Source: Taylorella equigenitalis ATCC 35865 (GTDB lineage: Bacteria > Pseudomonadota > Gammaproteobacteria > Burkholderiales > Burkholderiaceae_B). From it: a DNA stretch of 64,000 bases. Below are positions 9,444 to 18,955 of the stretch, piece by piece. The notes beneath the pieces are model-generated. The model made no database searches. It saw only the letters and a program-made list of their open reading frames with translations, and was not told where the DNA came from. The stretch's first letter is position 1. Each line of letters opens with the position of its first letter. Where the stretch lies: assembly GCF_000276685.1 (NCBI RefSeq), contig NC_018108.1:682001-746000 (forward strand), written 5' to 3'. Both the position numbers and the translations under genes were made by a program.

Positions 9444-10614
9444 TAAGCATGTTAGTAACAAATTTTTTGAAAGGAGGCAAGTTGTTACTAATTCTGAGTA
9501 TTGCAGATCTAAGGACTTTAACTGGTTCGCTATCGTTTGTAAATATACCAACCACTGCATTTGTACCGTGATATAAAAAGCGAGTTTTAAGCATGTGTTT
9601 CTGCTCATATGCACTAAGTACAGCTTGAGATGCAAAGTCTTGACCTCGTCTTTCAGCCTTAATAATCTCGGAACCCAGTATAACGGCTGATGCCAAGCCT
9701 AAGTTATATCCGTGTGCAGTGACTGGATGCATACCTACGGCAGCATCTCCTATAACAGCACAGGAAGGTCCTATAAAGCGTTTTGCATGCACACCAACTA
9801 GTGGATACGAAACCATTTCGCTATCTACTGTAATTTCACCTAATTTACCATCTAAAAGCTTATATACATCTGCCTCACGTTCCGAAGAAGACATATCTAA
9901 AATTTCGTGTGCTCTGTTTGAATCTATAGTAAAAACGCAACTACTTAAATGTTCATCTAGTGGCAATATAGCTAAAGTCCTACCATAGTGAAAACACTCC
10001 ATAGCTGTATGATTGTTAGAAATTGTATGCTTAATTCTAAAAGTTACAACGGTACGACCATAATCGTTTGAATCCGCACCAATTCCCATTTTGCGACGTG
10101 TACTTGAGAATCTGCTATCGGCTGCTACTAAAAGGCGAGAAGTGAGTTTTGTCCCATCTTCGAGTGTAACTACAGCTCCTTCGTAGTTAACCTTTACGTC
10201 TGCAACGCCTACTCCAAAACGCATCTCAACATTATCCTGCTCAAGAACGGCTTCGTATGAGGCTTTGCGTATGTGATTATTAGAAATAAAAAATCCTAAC
10301 CCCTCACCAGTGTCGAGAGATTTTTTATCTTCAAAGTGTAATGTGTAGTCTGAAGTACCGTTAAAAACTTTAGCATCATACAAAGGATAAATATGTTCTG
10401 GCTTAACTCTACCCCAAATACCTAGTTTTTTCATTGAACTTCGGGATGCATGTGTCAATGCAATTTCACGTGCATCAAACTTTGGATTAGCGATAGATTC
10501 CTGGGAGTTTTTTTCAATTAGTAAAATCTTCAGGTTGCTAGCACTTAGAGTTCTACAAAATGCTAGACCTGCAGGTCCAGCTCCCACGACAATAATATCT
10601 GCATCCATCGCCAT
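9430..10614 (-). CDS. FAD-dependent ubiquinone-biosynthesis hydroxylase, UbiM-like
   Basis: The 394-residue protein is a flavin monooxygenase of the UbiH/UbiF/COQ6 family, which hydroxylates the ring of ubiquinone precursors. Visible are the FAD-binding GAGPAGLAF near residue 11, the DG-type motif around AADSRFSSTRRKMG, and the second FAD motif VIGDAAVGMHPVTAHGYNLGL. The TAHGYNLGL form, rather than AGQGLNLGL, is what I recall for UbiM, a broad-specificity enzyme that can replace several others; that sub-assignment is tentative. It converges on lolD with a 14-base overlap and stands alone as a transcription unit. Confidence 0.8.
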   Translation of the reverse strand: MAMDADIIVVGAGPAGLAFCRTLSASNLKILLIEKNSQESIANPKFDAREIALTHASRSSMKKLGIWGRVKPEHIYPLYDAKVFNGTSDYTLHFEDKKSLDTGEGLGFFISNNHIRKASYEAVLEQDNVEMRFGVGVADVKVNYEGAVVTLEDGTKLTSRLLVAADSRFSSTRRKMGIGADSNDYGRTVVTFRIKHTISNNHTAMECFHYGRTLAILPLDEHLSSCVFTIDSNRAHEILDMSSSEREADVYKLLDGKLGEITVDSEMVSYPLVGVHAKRFIGPSCAVIGDAAVGMHPVTAHGYNLGLASAVILGSEIIKAERRGQDFASQAVLSAYEQKHMLKTRFLYHGTNAVVGIFTNDSEPVKVLRSAILRISNNLPPFKKFVTNMLTKSE

Positions 10615-10681
10615 AACATTCCCCGTGTGATGAATAATGTTAAATTAAGAATTTTCATCTCATTGTAACAAAAGAGCTCTC

Positions 10682-11485
10682 ATGTTTATAGACACGCATT
10701 GCCACCTTGACGCTTTGGATTTTAAGCAAGATTTACAAAATGTGATTTCTAGGGCACAAGATAATGGGGTTTTAAAAATAATTATCCCTGCCATAAACAC
10801 TAGTAATTACGCCATTGTTGAGGAAATTGCTAGTGGCTTTGAGGGTGGATATTTTTGTCTAGGTATGCATCCTATGTACCTAGAGGGTGCTAGTATTAAT
10901 GACCTGCAGTTTCTTGAGAAAATTTTGCGAGAAAATAAAAACCCTAAATTAATAGGAATAGGTGAAATTGGACTAGATTATTTTGTTGATTCACTCCAAG
11001 CTCCAGAGCAAATTGAAAAGCAAGAATTTTACTTTGTTGAACAGTTAAAACTTGCAAAAAAATTTAAACTTCCTGTAGTTTTACATGTTCGTAAGTCGGT
11101 AGATAGGGTGTATAAATTTCTTAATCAGATTGGGGGCCTTAAAGGGATAGCACACGCATTCAATGGAAGTGAACAGCAAGCAAAAAAGTTTATAGACTTG
11201 GGATTTTGTCTTGGCTTTGGGGGCAATATTACATATGAACGTGCCCTTCAGATTAGACGATTGGCTAAATTGGTACCTATTGAAAATATTGTTTTAGAAA
11301 CAGATTCACCAGATATAGCACCTAGTTGGATTTATAAACAAAGAAATGAACCTTATCATTTGAGACAAATAGCTCAAGTACTTGCAGACTTAAGAGAAAT
11401 TAATTTGGAAGAACTTGCTGAAGTAACTTCCGCTAACGCTGCGAGAATATTTAATTGCCCTCAATTCCAATACTATGCTCATTAG
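10682..11485 (+). CDS. TatD-family metal-dependent hydrolase/DNase
   Basis: The 267-residue protein has the amidohydrolase-like TatD fold. It begins with the metal ligands FIDTHCHLD and also shows GIGEIGLDYF, VVLHVRKS, AHAFNGS and LETDSPDIAP, the complete set for the family. TatD enzymes are 3'-5' DNA/RNA exonucleases or related phosphodiesterases. The last 31 bases overlap the start of comEC, so the two are almost certainly co-expressed. Which of the TatD, YcfH or YjjV branches it belongs to cannot be told by eye. Confidence 0.9.
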   Translation: MFIDTHCHLDALDFKQDLQNVISRAQDNGVLKIIIPAINTSNYAIVEEIASGFEGGYFCLGMHPMYLEGASINDLQFLEKILRENKNPKLIGIGEIGLDYFVDSLQAPEQIEKQEFYFVEQLKLAKKFKLPVVLHVRKSVDRVYKFLNQIGGLKGIAHAFNGSEQQAKKFIDLGFCLGFGGNITYERALQIRRLAKLVPIENIVLETDSPDIAPSWIYKQRNEPYHLRQIAQVLADLREINLEELAEVTSANAARIFNCPQFQYYAH

Positions 11486-13896
11486 CTTCAATATTAGCAT
11501 TTGTTATAGTCCAGCAATTAAGGGCATTGCCATCAAGTGAATGGTTTTACGTCGTAACGTTAATGCCATTTCTATGGCCTTATAAAACACCACTAAAAAT
11601 CATTTATGCTTGTTTTTATTTAAGCTTTGTGTATTCAAGTTATCAAGCATATGACCGACTTCAGTCACAACTGCCATCTGCACTTGAAAGGAAAACAGTA
11701 GAGACTAAGTTCTTAGTCACAAGTATTTCTACTGAAACCGAATCTAATATACAGTTTGATGCCACAATTCTTGATGTAGGCGATTTAAAGATACCTAAAA
11801 AATTAAGGGTATATTGGAATATAACTAAAGGTTTTAATCTATATAAATTTGGACCGAAAATAAACCCATTGCCAAAGATAGAACCAGGTCAGATATGGTA
11901 CGCAAATCTAAAATTACAATCGCCCTCAGGGCTAATGAATCCTGGAGGTTTCGATACACAGACCTATATGTTTCGTAAGGGCTATCGAGTAACTGGATCT
12001 ATAAAAGGGCATCCGCAATTAATAAGTAGTAAAAACTTTAATTACACTACGCGGATAGAATTTATAAGGCACAAAGTTAGAGAGAGGCTTCTGTCATATG
12101 TAAATGATAAAAAATACGGAGGCATAATAATCGCTTTGGTAATGGGCGACCAGTCTGCTATACCTCAGAGTTATTGGCAACTATTTAATCGCACGGGAAT
12201 TACGCATTTAGTTTCTATAAGCGGTTCTCACATCACCATGCTCTCAACTTTAGCGACTTTAGCTGTTTTATCGCTCGGCTCAAGAGTTCGACGAAAGGGT
12301 AAATTGTTAAATGATAAATTTAGCATTCAAAATTTAGGTTTGTTTGTAGGACTTGTAGTTGCCTTTGCTTACTGTCAGATGGCTGGATGGGGTGTGCCAG
12401 CCCAAAGAACATTTTTGATGTTGTTGGTAGTATTTCTATTCAAAATTTTCAATTTAAAAGCTACGTTTATTCAAAATTATTTACTTGTGGCTGTTGTGAT
12501 TTTGATTTTTGATCCCTGGGCCATACATAGCGTTGGATTTTATCTGTCCTTTGCTGCTGTAGCCGTTCTTCAATACATTTTAAATTTTTATAAAGAGCTT
12601 CAATATGGTGATATGAGTAAGTGGAAAAAACTTAAATCGGCCATTTTTGAATGGACTAAATTACAACTGGGTATTACTTTTGCCATAACACCTTTTTTAA
12701 TAATTTTTTTCAATCAAATTTCAATTGTCTCTCCCTTTGTCAATGCATACGCAATATTTCTTATAGGATCGATTATCACACCTGCATGCCTTCTGTTGGC
12801 AATGTTTACCTTTATCAACCCCTACCACGGGTTAAATCAACATTTTGCAGACTCCATTCATTGGTTGCTATATAAAGTTATGAAATTGACTGAATATATA
12901 AACGAATTCAGTTGGGCTAGCATTGATATTGCACACAGTCCCTTTATATGGTTGTCAGTTTTAGGAGTTGTTCTTTTTCTTGTAATCAAAAACAAAATTT
13001 TTAAGTTAATTGGTTTGGTTATGATTTTGCCTTCTGTGTTTGGCAGTGCATCATTGCCACAAAAAGGGGATTGGAAATTAATTGCATTTGATGTTGGACA
13101 AGGTGGAGGGGTTTTAATTTTTACAAAAAACAAAACTCTTTTGTTTGATACGGGCGTTAGAGTTTCTCCGAATAAAGAGGGCTTTAGCAGTGTTTTTTCT
13201 TCTAGTTTTAGATATTTAGGAGTTCACAAATTAGATTATTTAGTTGTGTCTCACGGAGATATAGACCATACAGGAGGTATGGCAGAACTAATACATAATG
13301 TAAAAGTCGGTCGGATGTTTGCCTCATTTAAAGTGGATAAATATATTGATTATGAGGAGCGTGAAACGGGAAAATTTTATAAGAGTAAAAATGAAAACCT
13401 ACAATACGACGTTTGTCGAACTGGTGTTAGTTTTACAGCAGATGGAGTTAAATTCACTTTTTTATATCCTAAGAATAGGGAGCATTGGCCTATTAAGTCT
13501 AAAAATGAAGACAGTTGTGTATTGCTTGTGGAAGGGAGGAATCATTCAGCTCTTTTGACAGGTGATATTTTGGAAAAGCAGGAATTAGGGATATTGCCAC
13601 AATTGAAGAATAAAAAAATTGATTTAATTATGGCTGCACATCATGGATCAAAATCTTCTTCTAACCAACAATTTGTGAACTTAACAAGACCTAAGATTGT
13701 TATTGCTCAGGCAGGATATATGAATATGTACGGTCATCCTCACAAAATTGTTAAAGATAGATGGACCGAGCGAGGTAGCGAATTTTTAGTAACCTTTAAT
13801 CAAGGGGCTATTGAGGTTACGTCTGATACATATGGATTAAAATGGAAGTCGTATAAAAACAAAATAAAAAAATATTGGCATAGATTGAATAAATAA
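11455..13896 (+). CDS. comEC: DNA-uptake channel ComEC/Rec2
   Basis: ComEC is the inner-membrane channel that brings one strand of incoming DNA into the cytoplasm during natural transformation. The 813 residues hold an N-terminal membrane and OB-like part, the Competence domain with several helices (LVSISGSHITMLSTLATLAV near residue 260), and a C-terminal metallo-beta-lactamase domain with VSHGDIDHTGGM and MAAHHGSKSSS. The gene looks complete. The start is the TTG at 11455, inside tatD; no ATG is in frame nearby, so the exact start is uncertain. It contains four copies of the repeated CATTGCCA octamer, discussed as a possible uptake signal. Confidence 0.93.
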   Translation: MPSIPILCSLASILAFVIVQQLRALPSSEWFYVVTLMPFLWPYKTPLKIIYACFYLSFVYSSYQAYDRLQSQLPSALERKTVETKFLVTSISTETESNIQFDATILDVGDLKIPKKLRVYWNITKGFNLYKFGPKINPLPKIEPGQIWYANLKLQSPSGLMNPGGFDTQTYMFRKGYRVTGSIKGHPQLISSKNFNYTTRIEFIRHKVRERLLSYVNDKKYGGIIIALVMGDQSAIPQSYWQLFNRTGITHLVSISGSHITMLSTLATLAVLSLGSRVRRKGKLLNDKFSIQNLGLFVGLVVAFAYCQMAGWGVPAQRTFLMLLVVFLFKIFNLKATFIQNYLLVAVVILIFDPWAIHSVGFYLSFAAVAVLQYILNFYKELQYGDMSKWKKLKSAIFEWTKLQLGITFAITPFLIIFFNQISIVSPFVNAYAIFLIGSIITPACLLLAMFTFINPYHGLNQHFADSIHWLLYKVMKLTEYINEFSWASIDIAHSPFIWLSVLGVVLFLVIKNKIFKLIGLVMILPSVFGSASLPQKGDWKLIAFDVGQGGGVLIFTKNKTLLFDTGVRVSPNKEGFSSVFSSSFRYLGVHKLDYLVVSHGDIDHTGGMAELIHNVKVGRMFASFKVDKYIDYEERETGKFYKSKNENLQYDVCRTGVSFTADGVKFTFLYPKNREHWPIKSKNEDSCVLLVEGRNHSALLTGDILEKQELGILPQLKNKKIDLIMAAHHGSKSSSNQQFVNLTRPKIVIAQAGYMNMYGHPHKIVKDRWTERGSEFLVTFNQGAIEVTSDTYGLKWKSYKNKIKKYWHRLNK

Positions 13897-13913
13897 AAAT
13901 ACAAGGAGAATAT

Positions 13914-14750
13914 ATGCTAAATGTAGATCTACACTGTCATTCGACTGCATCTGACGGATCTTATTCTCCAGATGAATTAGCCGTAATTGCTAAATCGAAG
14001 AATGTAGATATATGGAGCCTAACTGATCATGATGTACTTTCAGGTCAAGAGAGAGCCTCAAAAAAAGCACAGGAATTAGGTATTAAATATGTTTCTGGTG
14101 TTGAGATTTCCGCTACATGGGCTGGGAAAACAGTTCATATAGTTGGACTAAATTTTGATATTCATAATATAGAGATATATCAAGGGCTTGAAAGCATAAG
14201 ACGAGGTCGAGTAATACGTGCACAAGAGATGGCTTCTAAATTTGATGCACTTGGTATAAGTGGAACTTTTGAGGGTGCTATGAGATATTCTGATAAAGAG
14301 GAAAATTTATCTAGAACTCATTTTGCAAGATATTTAGTTGATGCTGGTGTGTGCTCACAGTTGCAAGAAGTTTTTGACCGTTACTTAACTCCAGGTAAGC
14401 CTGCATATGTAGCTGGAAATTGGGCTACTCTTGAAGATGCTGTTTCATGGATTGTTTCTGCCGGAGGTGTGCCTGTTATAGCCCATCCTGGGAGATATAA
14501 GTACTCAACTGATGAGTTTGTGAAATTTTTTAATCAATTTAAAGATTTTGGCGGGATGGCAATAGAGGTTGTGACGGGATCGCATTTTCCATCGCAATAT
14601 GTAGAATACGAATTCATTGCCAAAAAATATGGGTTTTGGGCTTCTTGTGGATCTGATTTTCATGGGTTGGAAAAAGACAATATGCAACTAGGTGAAGTGC
14701 CTGCATTGCCAAAGGGCTTGGATCCTGTATGGGAGCATTTTAATGAGTAG
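13914..14750 (+). CDS. PHP-domain phosphoesterase, YciV/Rnm (TrpH) type
   Basis: The 278-residue protein starts with the PHP metal motif VDLHCHSTASDGSYSP. It continues with SLTDHDVLSG, GVEISATWAG, VIAHPGRY and CGSDFHG, which together bind a trinuclear metal centre. Members of this branch hydrolyse 3',5'-nucleoside bisphosphates or act as 5'-3' exoribonuclease (RNase AM) maturing rRNA 5' ends. A good ribosome binding site (caaggag) lies 17 bases after the comEC stop. Its stop overlaps the greB start, so tatD, comEC, this gene and greB form one run. The exact activity is inferred from family only. Confidence 0.88.
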   Translation: MLNVDLHCHSTASDGSYSPDELAVIAKSKNVDIWSLTDHDVLSGQERASKKAQELGIKYVSGVEISATWAGKTVHIVGLNFDIHNIEIYQGLESIRRGRVIRAQEMASKFDALGISGTFEGAMRYSDKEENLSRTHFARYLVDAGVCSQLQEVFDRYLTPGKPAYVAGNWATLEDAVSWIVSAGGVPVIAHPGRYKYSTDEFVKFFNQFKDFGGMAIEVVTGSHFPSQYVEYEFIAKKYGFWASCGSDFHGLEKDNMQLGEVPALPKGLDPVWEHFNE

Positions 14751-15291
14751 AGCATTTGTTAAGGAAGATGCAAAAAAAGAAGAAGAATTAAATTTAGAGC
14801 CTGAGATTCCAAAGGGCATAAAAAACTATATGACTGTGACTGGATATAACAGTTTAAGAAAGGAATTATCGGATTTAGTCACTGTTGAAAGACCTGAAGT
14901 TGTCCAGGTTGTCTCATGGGCGGCTTCAAATGGGGATCGTTCTGAAAATGGTGATTATATATACGGGAAAAAAAGACTGCGAGAAATTGATAGACGCATC
15001 CGCTTTTTAACAAAACGTTTAGAAATAGCTGAAGTTATCGACCCATCCCAACAACCCAACAAGGACCGAGTGTATTTTGGAGCTACAGTAACTTACTTAA
15101 ATCCAAATAATGATGAAGTTACTGTAACCATAGTTGGTATAGATGAGGCGGATCCATTAAATGGCAAAATAAGCTGGATTTCCCCAGTAGCCAAAGCCCT
15201 TATTAAGTCAGAAGAGGGGCAAATTGTCACTCTTAAAACACCAAACGGCAAGCAGGAAATCGAAGTTCTTGAAATAGTCTATCCAGACTAA
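14743..15291 (+). CDS. greB: Transcription elongation factor GreB
   Basis: GreB rescues backtracked RNA polymerase by stimulating transcript cleavage. The family start is MSRAFVKEDA at 14743, inside the end of the previous gene as ATGAGTAG; the open frame extends further upstream to 14692 but that part is not Gre-like. The N-terminal coiled coil carries the acidic tip (SWAASNGDRSENGDYIYGKKRLREIDRRI) with the catalytic acidic pair, followed by the FKBP-like C-terminal domain (VYFGATVTYLNPNNDEVTVTIVG). The 182 residues are slightly longer than usual because of a charged insertion (KKEEELNLEPEIPK) near the N-terminus. Confidence 0.93.
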   Translation: MSRAFVKEDAKKEEELNLEPEIPKGIKNYMTVTGYNSLRKELSDLVTVERPEVVQVVSWAASNGDRSENGDYIYGKKRLREIDRRIRFLTKRLEIAEVIDPSQQPNKDRVYFGATVTYLNPNNDEVTVTIVGIDEADPLNGKISWISPVAKALIKSEEGQIVTLKTPNGKQEIEVLEIVYPD

Positions 15292-16163
15292 AGTTGGGCA
15301 GAGTGTTCTAGTAGAAAACTTGATTCACCTTTAATTCCAAGATGTTGCTTAAGAGCTGGTAAATTTATTTCTAAGGAATTTAGAAGTGTGTATGGAGGGT
15401 TGATTACGAATACACCACTTCCATATAGTCCATATCCATCTTTTGGTGGTTTAGAGATTGTGAGTTGTGCATTAATCCATTTGGTTTCTGGCAAATTTTT
15501 TAAATGCCTTAACATATCATGAACCTCAGCTCTTTGAACTAATGGATACCAAATAAGATAGCAACCTGTTTTAAATCTTTTTAAGGATTCTTTTATGCTC
15601 CGTATAACCGATTTATAGTCGGTTTTGTCTTCATAAGACGGGTCTATCAGGACTATTGCTCTTTTTGTTGATGGTGGCAATAATCCTATAAGCCCCTGAA
15701 ATCCATTTAAAAAATTAATCTGAATTTGCCTTTTAAGTTGGAGTTCATCAAAACTTAAATTATTTTTTAGAATATCTATCTCTGTAGGGTGCAATTCAAA
15801 CAACTTTAGTTTATCGGTGTCTCTTATAAATTCTAAAGCAATCCATGGAGAACCTGGATAGGCGGTAAGTGATTCTGGACCTTTATTTGGTTCTACTTCA
15901 TTAAAGTCTTTTATGTACTGGACATACTCTTTAAGTTCATACGGTAGATTTGCATTCCATAAAGCTTTAATACCAGTAACATACTCAGCCTTTGTGTTTG
16001 CCCATTCACTTGTTAAGTCATAAATGCCTGCACCAGCATGAGTATCTATAACCCAGTAGGGTGAATCTTTTTTATTAAAGTAATTGATAATATGAATAAG
16101 AGTGAAATGCTTAAGAACATCTGCATGGTTGCCTGCATGAAAAGCATGTCTGTAACTAAACAT
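15288..16163 (-). CDS. rlmJ: 23S rRNA (adenine(2030)-N6)-methyltransferase
   Basis: RlmJ methylates A2030 of 23S rRNA. The 291-residue protein begins with the family hallmark SYRHAFHAGNHADVLKH. The SAM-binding region is VIDTHAGAGIYDL, and the catalytic motif is IDPSYEDKTDY, a DPSY variant of DPPY that is normal for this family. It ends in a 4-base convergent overlap with greB. Length matches the family (about 280). Confidence 0.95.
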   Translation of the reverse strand: MFSYRHAFHAGNHADVLKHFTLIHIINYFNKKDSPYWVIDTHAGAGIYDLTSEWANTKAEYVTGIKALWNANLPYELKEYVQYIKDFNEVEPNKGPESLTAYPGSPWIALEFIRDTDKLKLFELHPTEIDILKNNLSFDELQLKRQIQINFLNGFQGLIGLLPPSTKRAIVLIDPSYEDKTDYKSVIRSIKESLKRFKTGCYLIWYPLVQRAEVHDMLRHLKNLPETKWINAQLTISKPPKDGYGLYGSGVFVINPPYTLLNSLEINLPALKQHLGIKGESSFLLEHSAQL

Positions 16164-16246
16164 TGAAGTGCTCTATTGGACGGAAACCTCTATTATAAAT
16201 CTGTTAAAATTTTCCTCTTATTTAAAACAATCTTATATGAGCATAT

Positions 16247-18181
16247 ATGTTAGAGTTTTTTCGCAAACATTCTAAATGGGTCCTATTCATAATAATAATT
16301 CTTATAGTTCCATCGTTTGTTTTCTTTGGAACGTCTAAATATTCAGGTATGAGTATTAGCGAAAAACCCCTAGTTAAGGTTAATAAAGAAAAAATTACTG
16401 AGAGACAGTTTAATAAATCTTGGACTGAGAGGCTAAATTCTTTACGTGACCAATTGGGTAATAATTTCAAAGTATCTGAAATTGATACGCCTGCAAATCG
16501 TAATCTTTGGTTAAATAAAATCGTAGATGACATTTTAATTACTCAAACTGCCAATAAAAATAAATTTTTCGGTTCTGATTCTATGGTCAGAAGTGCAATT
16601 GCTTTGGATCCTAAATTTGCGGTTGATGGAAAATTCTCAATGGAGAATTACAATGCATTTCTTACTAGTGCTAATATAACTTCTCAAGAGTATGAAAATT
16701 ATCTAAGAGCAAACACTGGTATTAATTTGGTGGTTGAACCATTAATTAATAGCACCCTAGTGCCTCTTACAACTTTGGAGGAATTAAAAAAACACGTTAC
16801 TAAAACTAGAGAAGTTCAAACAAAGATTTTTGCTAATGAAGATTTTATAAACGCAGTTTCTGTTGATGAGAAAGAGTTAGAGGATTGGTATAAGAAAAAT
16901 TCAGAAGAAAAATATCGTGTCCCTGAGTATGTAAATGTTGAATATTTCTTACTAAATCAGAAAGCTGCTGTTGATCTTGTACCTCAGCCAAATGAAGATG
17001 CACTCAAAAGTTACTATGAAAATAATAAAAATAGATTCTCCACAGAAGAGAGAAGATTTGTAAGGCATATTCAGCTTGATTCAGAAGAGAGGGCTAAAGC
17101 CATCTATGAGGAACTAAAGACAACTCCAAACAAATTTGAGGAGTTTGTTTTATCCGACTCTCTTGATGCAGGTACAAAAAATAATAAAGGTGAATTAGGT
17201 TTTCTTAAAAAATCGGATATTCCTGGTATCGAAAATACTGTTTTTGCATTGGATAAGCCTGGCATAACAGGTCCTGTTAAATTAGGAAATTCATTTCATA
17301 TATTCGATGTAGTTCAAATCGAAAAAGCGAAAGTTAAATCCTTCGAGGAACTTAAAGATACATTAGTTAATGAAGTAAAACTTCAAATAGCTTCTGATAA
17401 GTTTGCAGAACTTTCTACAAATCTTACTAATTTAGTGCATGACAGAAGTGATGATCTAAAAACTATCGCTGAAGACTTGCAGTTACAAGTTAGTCAAGTA
17501 TTTGGTCTTTCTAAAAGCGGTTTAATTTCAGATGTTCCAAATCAAATGGTCCTTAGCGATGAATTAAAGAAAATTTTTAACTCTCCAAGAGTTATAGATA
17601 CAGCTTATAGTTCTGAAGTTTATAACCAAGGACAAAACTCTGGTGTCATTGAAATTTCACCTTCAGAATTTTTAGTATTCAAAATTTTAGATAAGGTTGA
17701 ATCAAAAGTACCAGAGTTAAAAGCGGTTAAAGCTAAAGTTACACGAGATTATCAGCTTGAAAAAGGGGCAGAACTAGCTAAAAAAGCAGGTGATGAGTTT
17801 ATAAATATTTATAAAAATAATCCCTCAGAAGCACCTAAAGCATCAGATGGAAGTTCATTGCTAAGAGATCCTATTGAAACAAGTATATTTGCTAGCAATC
17901 TTCCAGAAAATTTGATGAGAGATGTTATGGCTATTCCTAACGATAAACTACCTACCTATGTAGCTGGAGAAGTACCAGATGGATATGCTGTAGTGAGGGT
18001 TATTAAGGATGCAATACCAGATGAACGTATGGTCAGGGTGTTTGAGCAACAATTTCCAATAATTGTTAAAAATGGTGTTTCCGCTCAAGTTGGTGATTCA
18101 TATAAAGCTTCACTTAGAAAAACTAACAAAGTAATTTTTACTGATGTTGCACAAAAGACTATAGAAGCACCAACTAAATAA
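16247..18181 (+). CDS. ppiD: Membrane-anchored periplasmic chaperone PpiD
   Basis: PpiD sits at the Sec translocon and helps newly exported proteins fold. The 644 residues show one N-terminal membrane anchor (VLFIIIILIVPSFVFFGTS, residues 12-30), a SurA-like helical chaperone domain, a parvulin-type domain at about 265-365 (FVRHIQLDSEERAKAIYEEL, GELGFLKKSD, GITGPVKLGNSFHIFDV) and a second degenerate domain. Length fits the family. It stands directly upstream of rpmI, where related bacteria have thrS-infC. Confidence 0.92.
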   Translation: MLEFFRKHSKWVLFIIIILIVPSFVFFGTSKYSGMSISEKPLVKVNKEKITERQFNKSWTERLNSLRDQLGNNFKVSEIDTPANRNLWLNKIVDDILITQTANKNKFFGSDSMVRSAIALDPKFAVDGKFSMENYNAFLTSANITSQEYENYLRANTGINLVVEPLINSTLVPLTTLEELKKHVTKTREVQTKIFANEDFINAVSVDEKELEDWYKKNSEEKYRVPEYVNVEYFLLNQKAAVDLVPQPNEDALKSYYENNKNRFSTEERRFVRHIQLDSEERAKAIYEELKTTPNKFEEFVLSDSLDAGTKNNKGELGFLKKSDIPGIENTVFALDKPGITGPVKLGNSFHIFDVVQIEKAKVKSFEELKDTLVNEVKLQIASDKFAELSTNLTNLVHDRSDDLKTIAEDLQLQVSQVFGLSKSGLISDVPNQMVLSDELKKIFNSPRVIDTAYSSEVYNQGQNSGVIEISPSEFLVFKILDKVESKVPELKAVKAKVTRDYQLEKGAELAKKAGDEFINIYKNNPSEAPKASDGSSLLRDPIETSIFASNLPENLMRDVMAIPNDKLPTYVAGEVPDGYAVVRVIKDAIPDERMVRVFEQQFPIIVKNGVSAQVGDSYKASLRKTNKVIFTDVAQKTIEAPTK

Positions 18182-18198
18182 AAAAGTCTAGACTTTTT
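18181..18198. other. Perfect AT-rich palindrome after ppiD
   Basis: The bases aaaaagtctagacttttt form an 18-bp perfect palindrome beginning at the last base of the ppiD stop codon. A hairpin would be short and AU-rich, so it could act only as a weak terminator; it could equally be a protein-binding site. Between here and rpmI an AT-rich stretch with ataaaatata at about 18211-18220 could hold the promoter of the ribosomal-protein operon. Confidence 0.35.
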
Positions 18199-18306
18199 AA
18201 TAACTTACTTATAAAATATACGTTTTTTAAAATAAAAAATATTAAGGATTAAGGGTTTTTGAAAGGTGCTACCATTAGTGCCTCCCGTATCTATGAAGGT
18301 AAAATT

Positions 18307-18504
18307 ATGCCAAAAATGAAAACTAAAAAAAGCGCATCCAAGCGCTTTATTGTTCGCGGTAGCGGCTCAATTAAGCGTGGTCAGGCTTTTAAGCGCCACA
18401 TCCTTACTAAAAAAACTACTAAAAATAAACGTCATCTTCGTGGAGCAACTCAGGTTCATGAGTCTGATGTTGCATCAGTTCGCGCTATGATGCCTTTCGC
18501 TTAA
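18307..18504 (+). CDS. rpmI: 50S ribosomal protein L35
   Basis: The 65-residue basic protein [16 protein letters not shown]... is L35. An open frame continues upstream to a TTG at 18259, but those residues are not part of L35, and the ATG at 18307 is the family start. It is followed after 12 bases by rplT with a good ribosome binding site. infC, normally directly upstream and part of the L20-controlled leader, is absent here. Confidence 0.97.
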   Translation: MPKMKTKKSASKRFIVRGSGSIKRGQAFKRHILTKKTTKNKRHLRGATQVHESDVASVRAMMPFA

Positions 18505-18516
18505 TAGGAGATATAT

Positions 18517-18876
18517 ATGCCACGCGTAAAACGCGGTGTTACCGCACGTGCTCGTCACAAAAAAATAATTAAATTAGCAAAAGGTTTTCGTGGTCGTCGC
18601 GGAAACGTGTTCCGTGTAGCTAAGCAAGCTGTTATGCGTGCAGGTCAGTACGCATATCGTGACCGTAGAAACAAAAAGCGCTCATTCCGCTCTTTATGGA
18701 TTGCCCGTATTAACGCAGCAGTTCGTGAGCAGGGCATGACATACAGTGCCTTCATAGCAGGTCTTAAAAAAGCAGCTATTTCCTTAGACAGAAAAGTTTT
18801 AGCTGATATGGCAGTAAACGATAAACCAGGCTTTGCTGTAATTGTGAAGCAAGCAAAAGTAGCCCTAGGTGCTTAA
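18517..18876 (+). CDS. rplT: 50S ribosomal protein L20
   Basis: The 119-residue protein ([20 protein letters not shown]) is L20, an early assembly protein that binds 23S rRNA and, in other bacteria, represses its own operon. Arg/Lys-rich N-terminal extension and globular C-terminal half ([20 protein letters not shown]) are both present. The ribosome binding site is taggaga, 7 bases before the ATG. A hairpin terminator follows, separating it from pheS. Confidence 0.97.
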   Translation: MPRVKRGVTARARHKKIIKLAKGFRGRRGNVFRVAKQAVMRAGQYAYRDRRNKKRSFRSLWIARINAAVREQGMTYSAFIAGLKKAAISLDRKVLADMAVNDKPGFAVIVKQAKVALGA

Positions 18877-18904
18877 CCTAAGCTTTCCCTTTGCTTTTCT
18901 TACA

Positions 18905-18935
18905 CGGGGCTCTTTTTTGGGCTCCGTTTGTTTTT
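18905..18935 (+). terminator. Intrinsic terminator or attenuator between rplT and pheS
   Basis: An 8-bp stem with two G-U pairs (cggggctc ... gggctccg) around a T-rich loop is followed by tttgttttt. It comes 29 bases after the rplT stop and only 21 bases before pheS, so it may be a partial terminator that lowers pheST expression relative to the ribosomal genes. Confidence 0.75.
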
Positions 18936-18955
18936 AAAACTACTTGATTTCCCTC

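Noticed and set aside
16222-16533. Minus-strand 103-codon frame opposite ppiD
   Set aside because: It is a shadow of the well-supported ppiD coding sequence.
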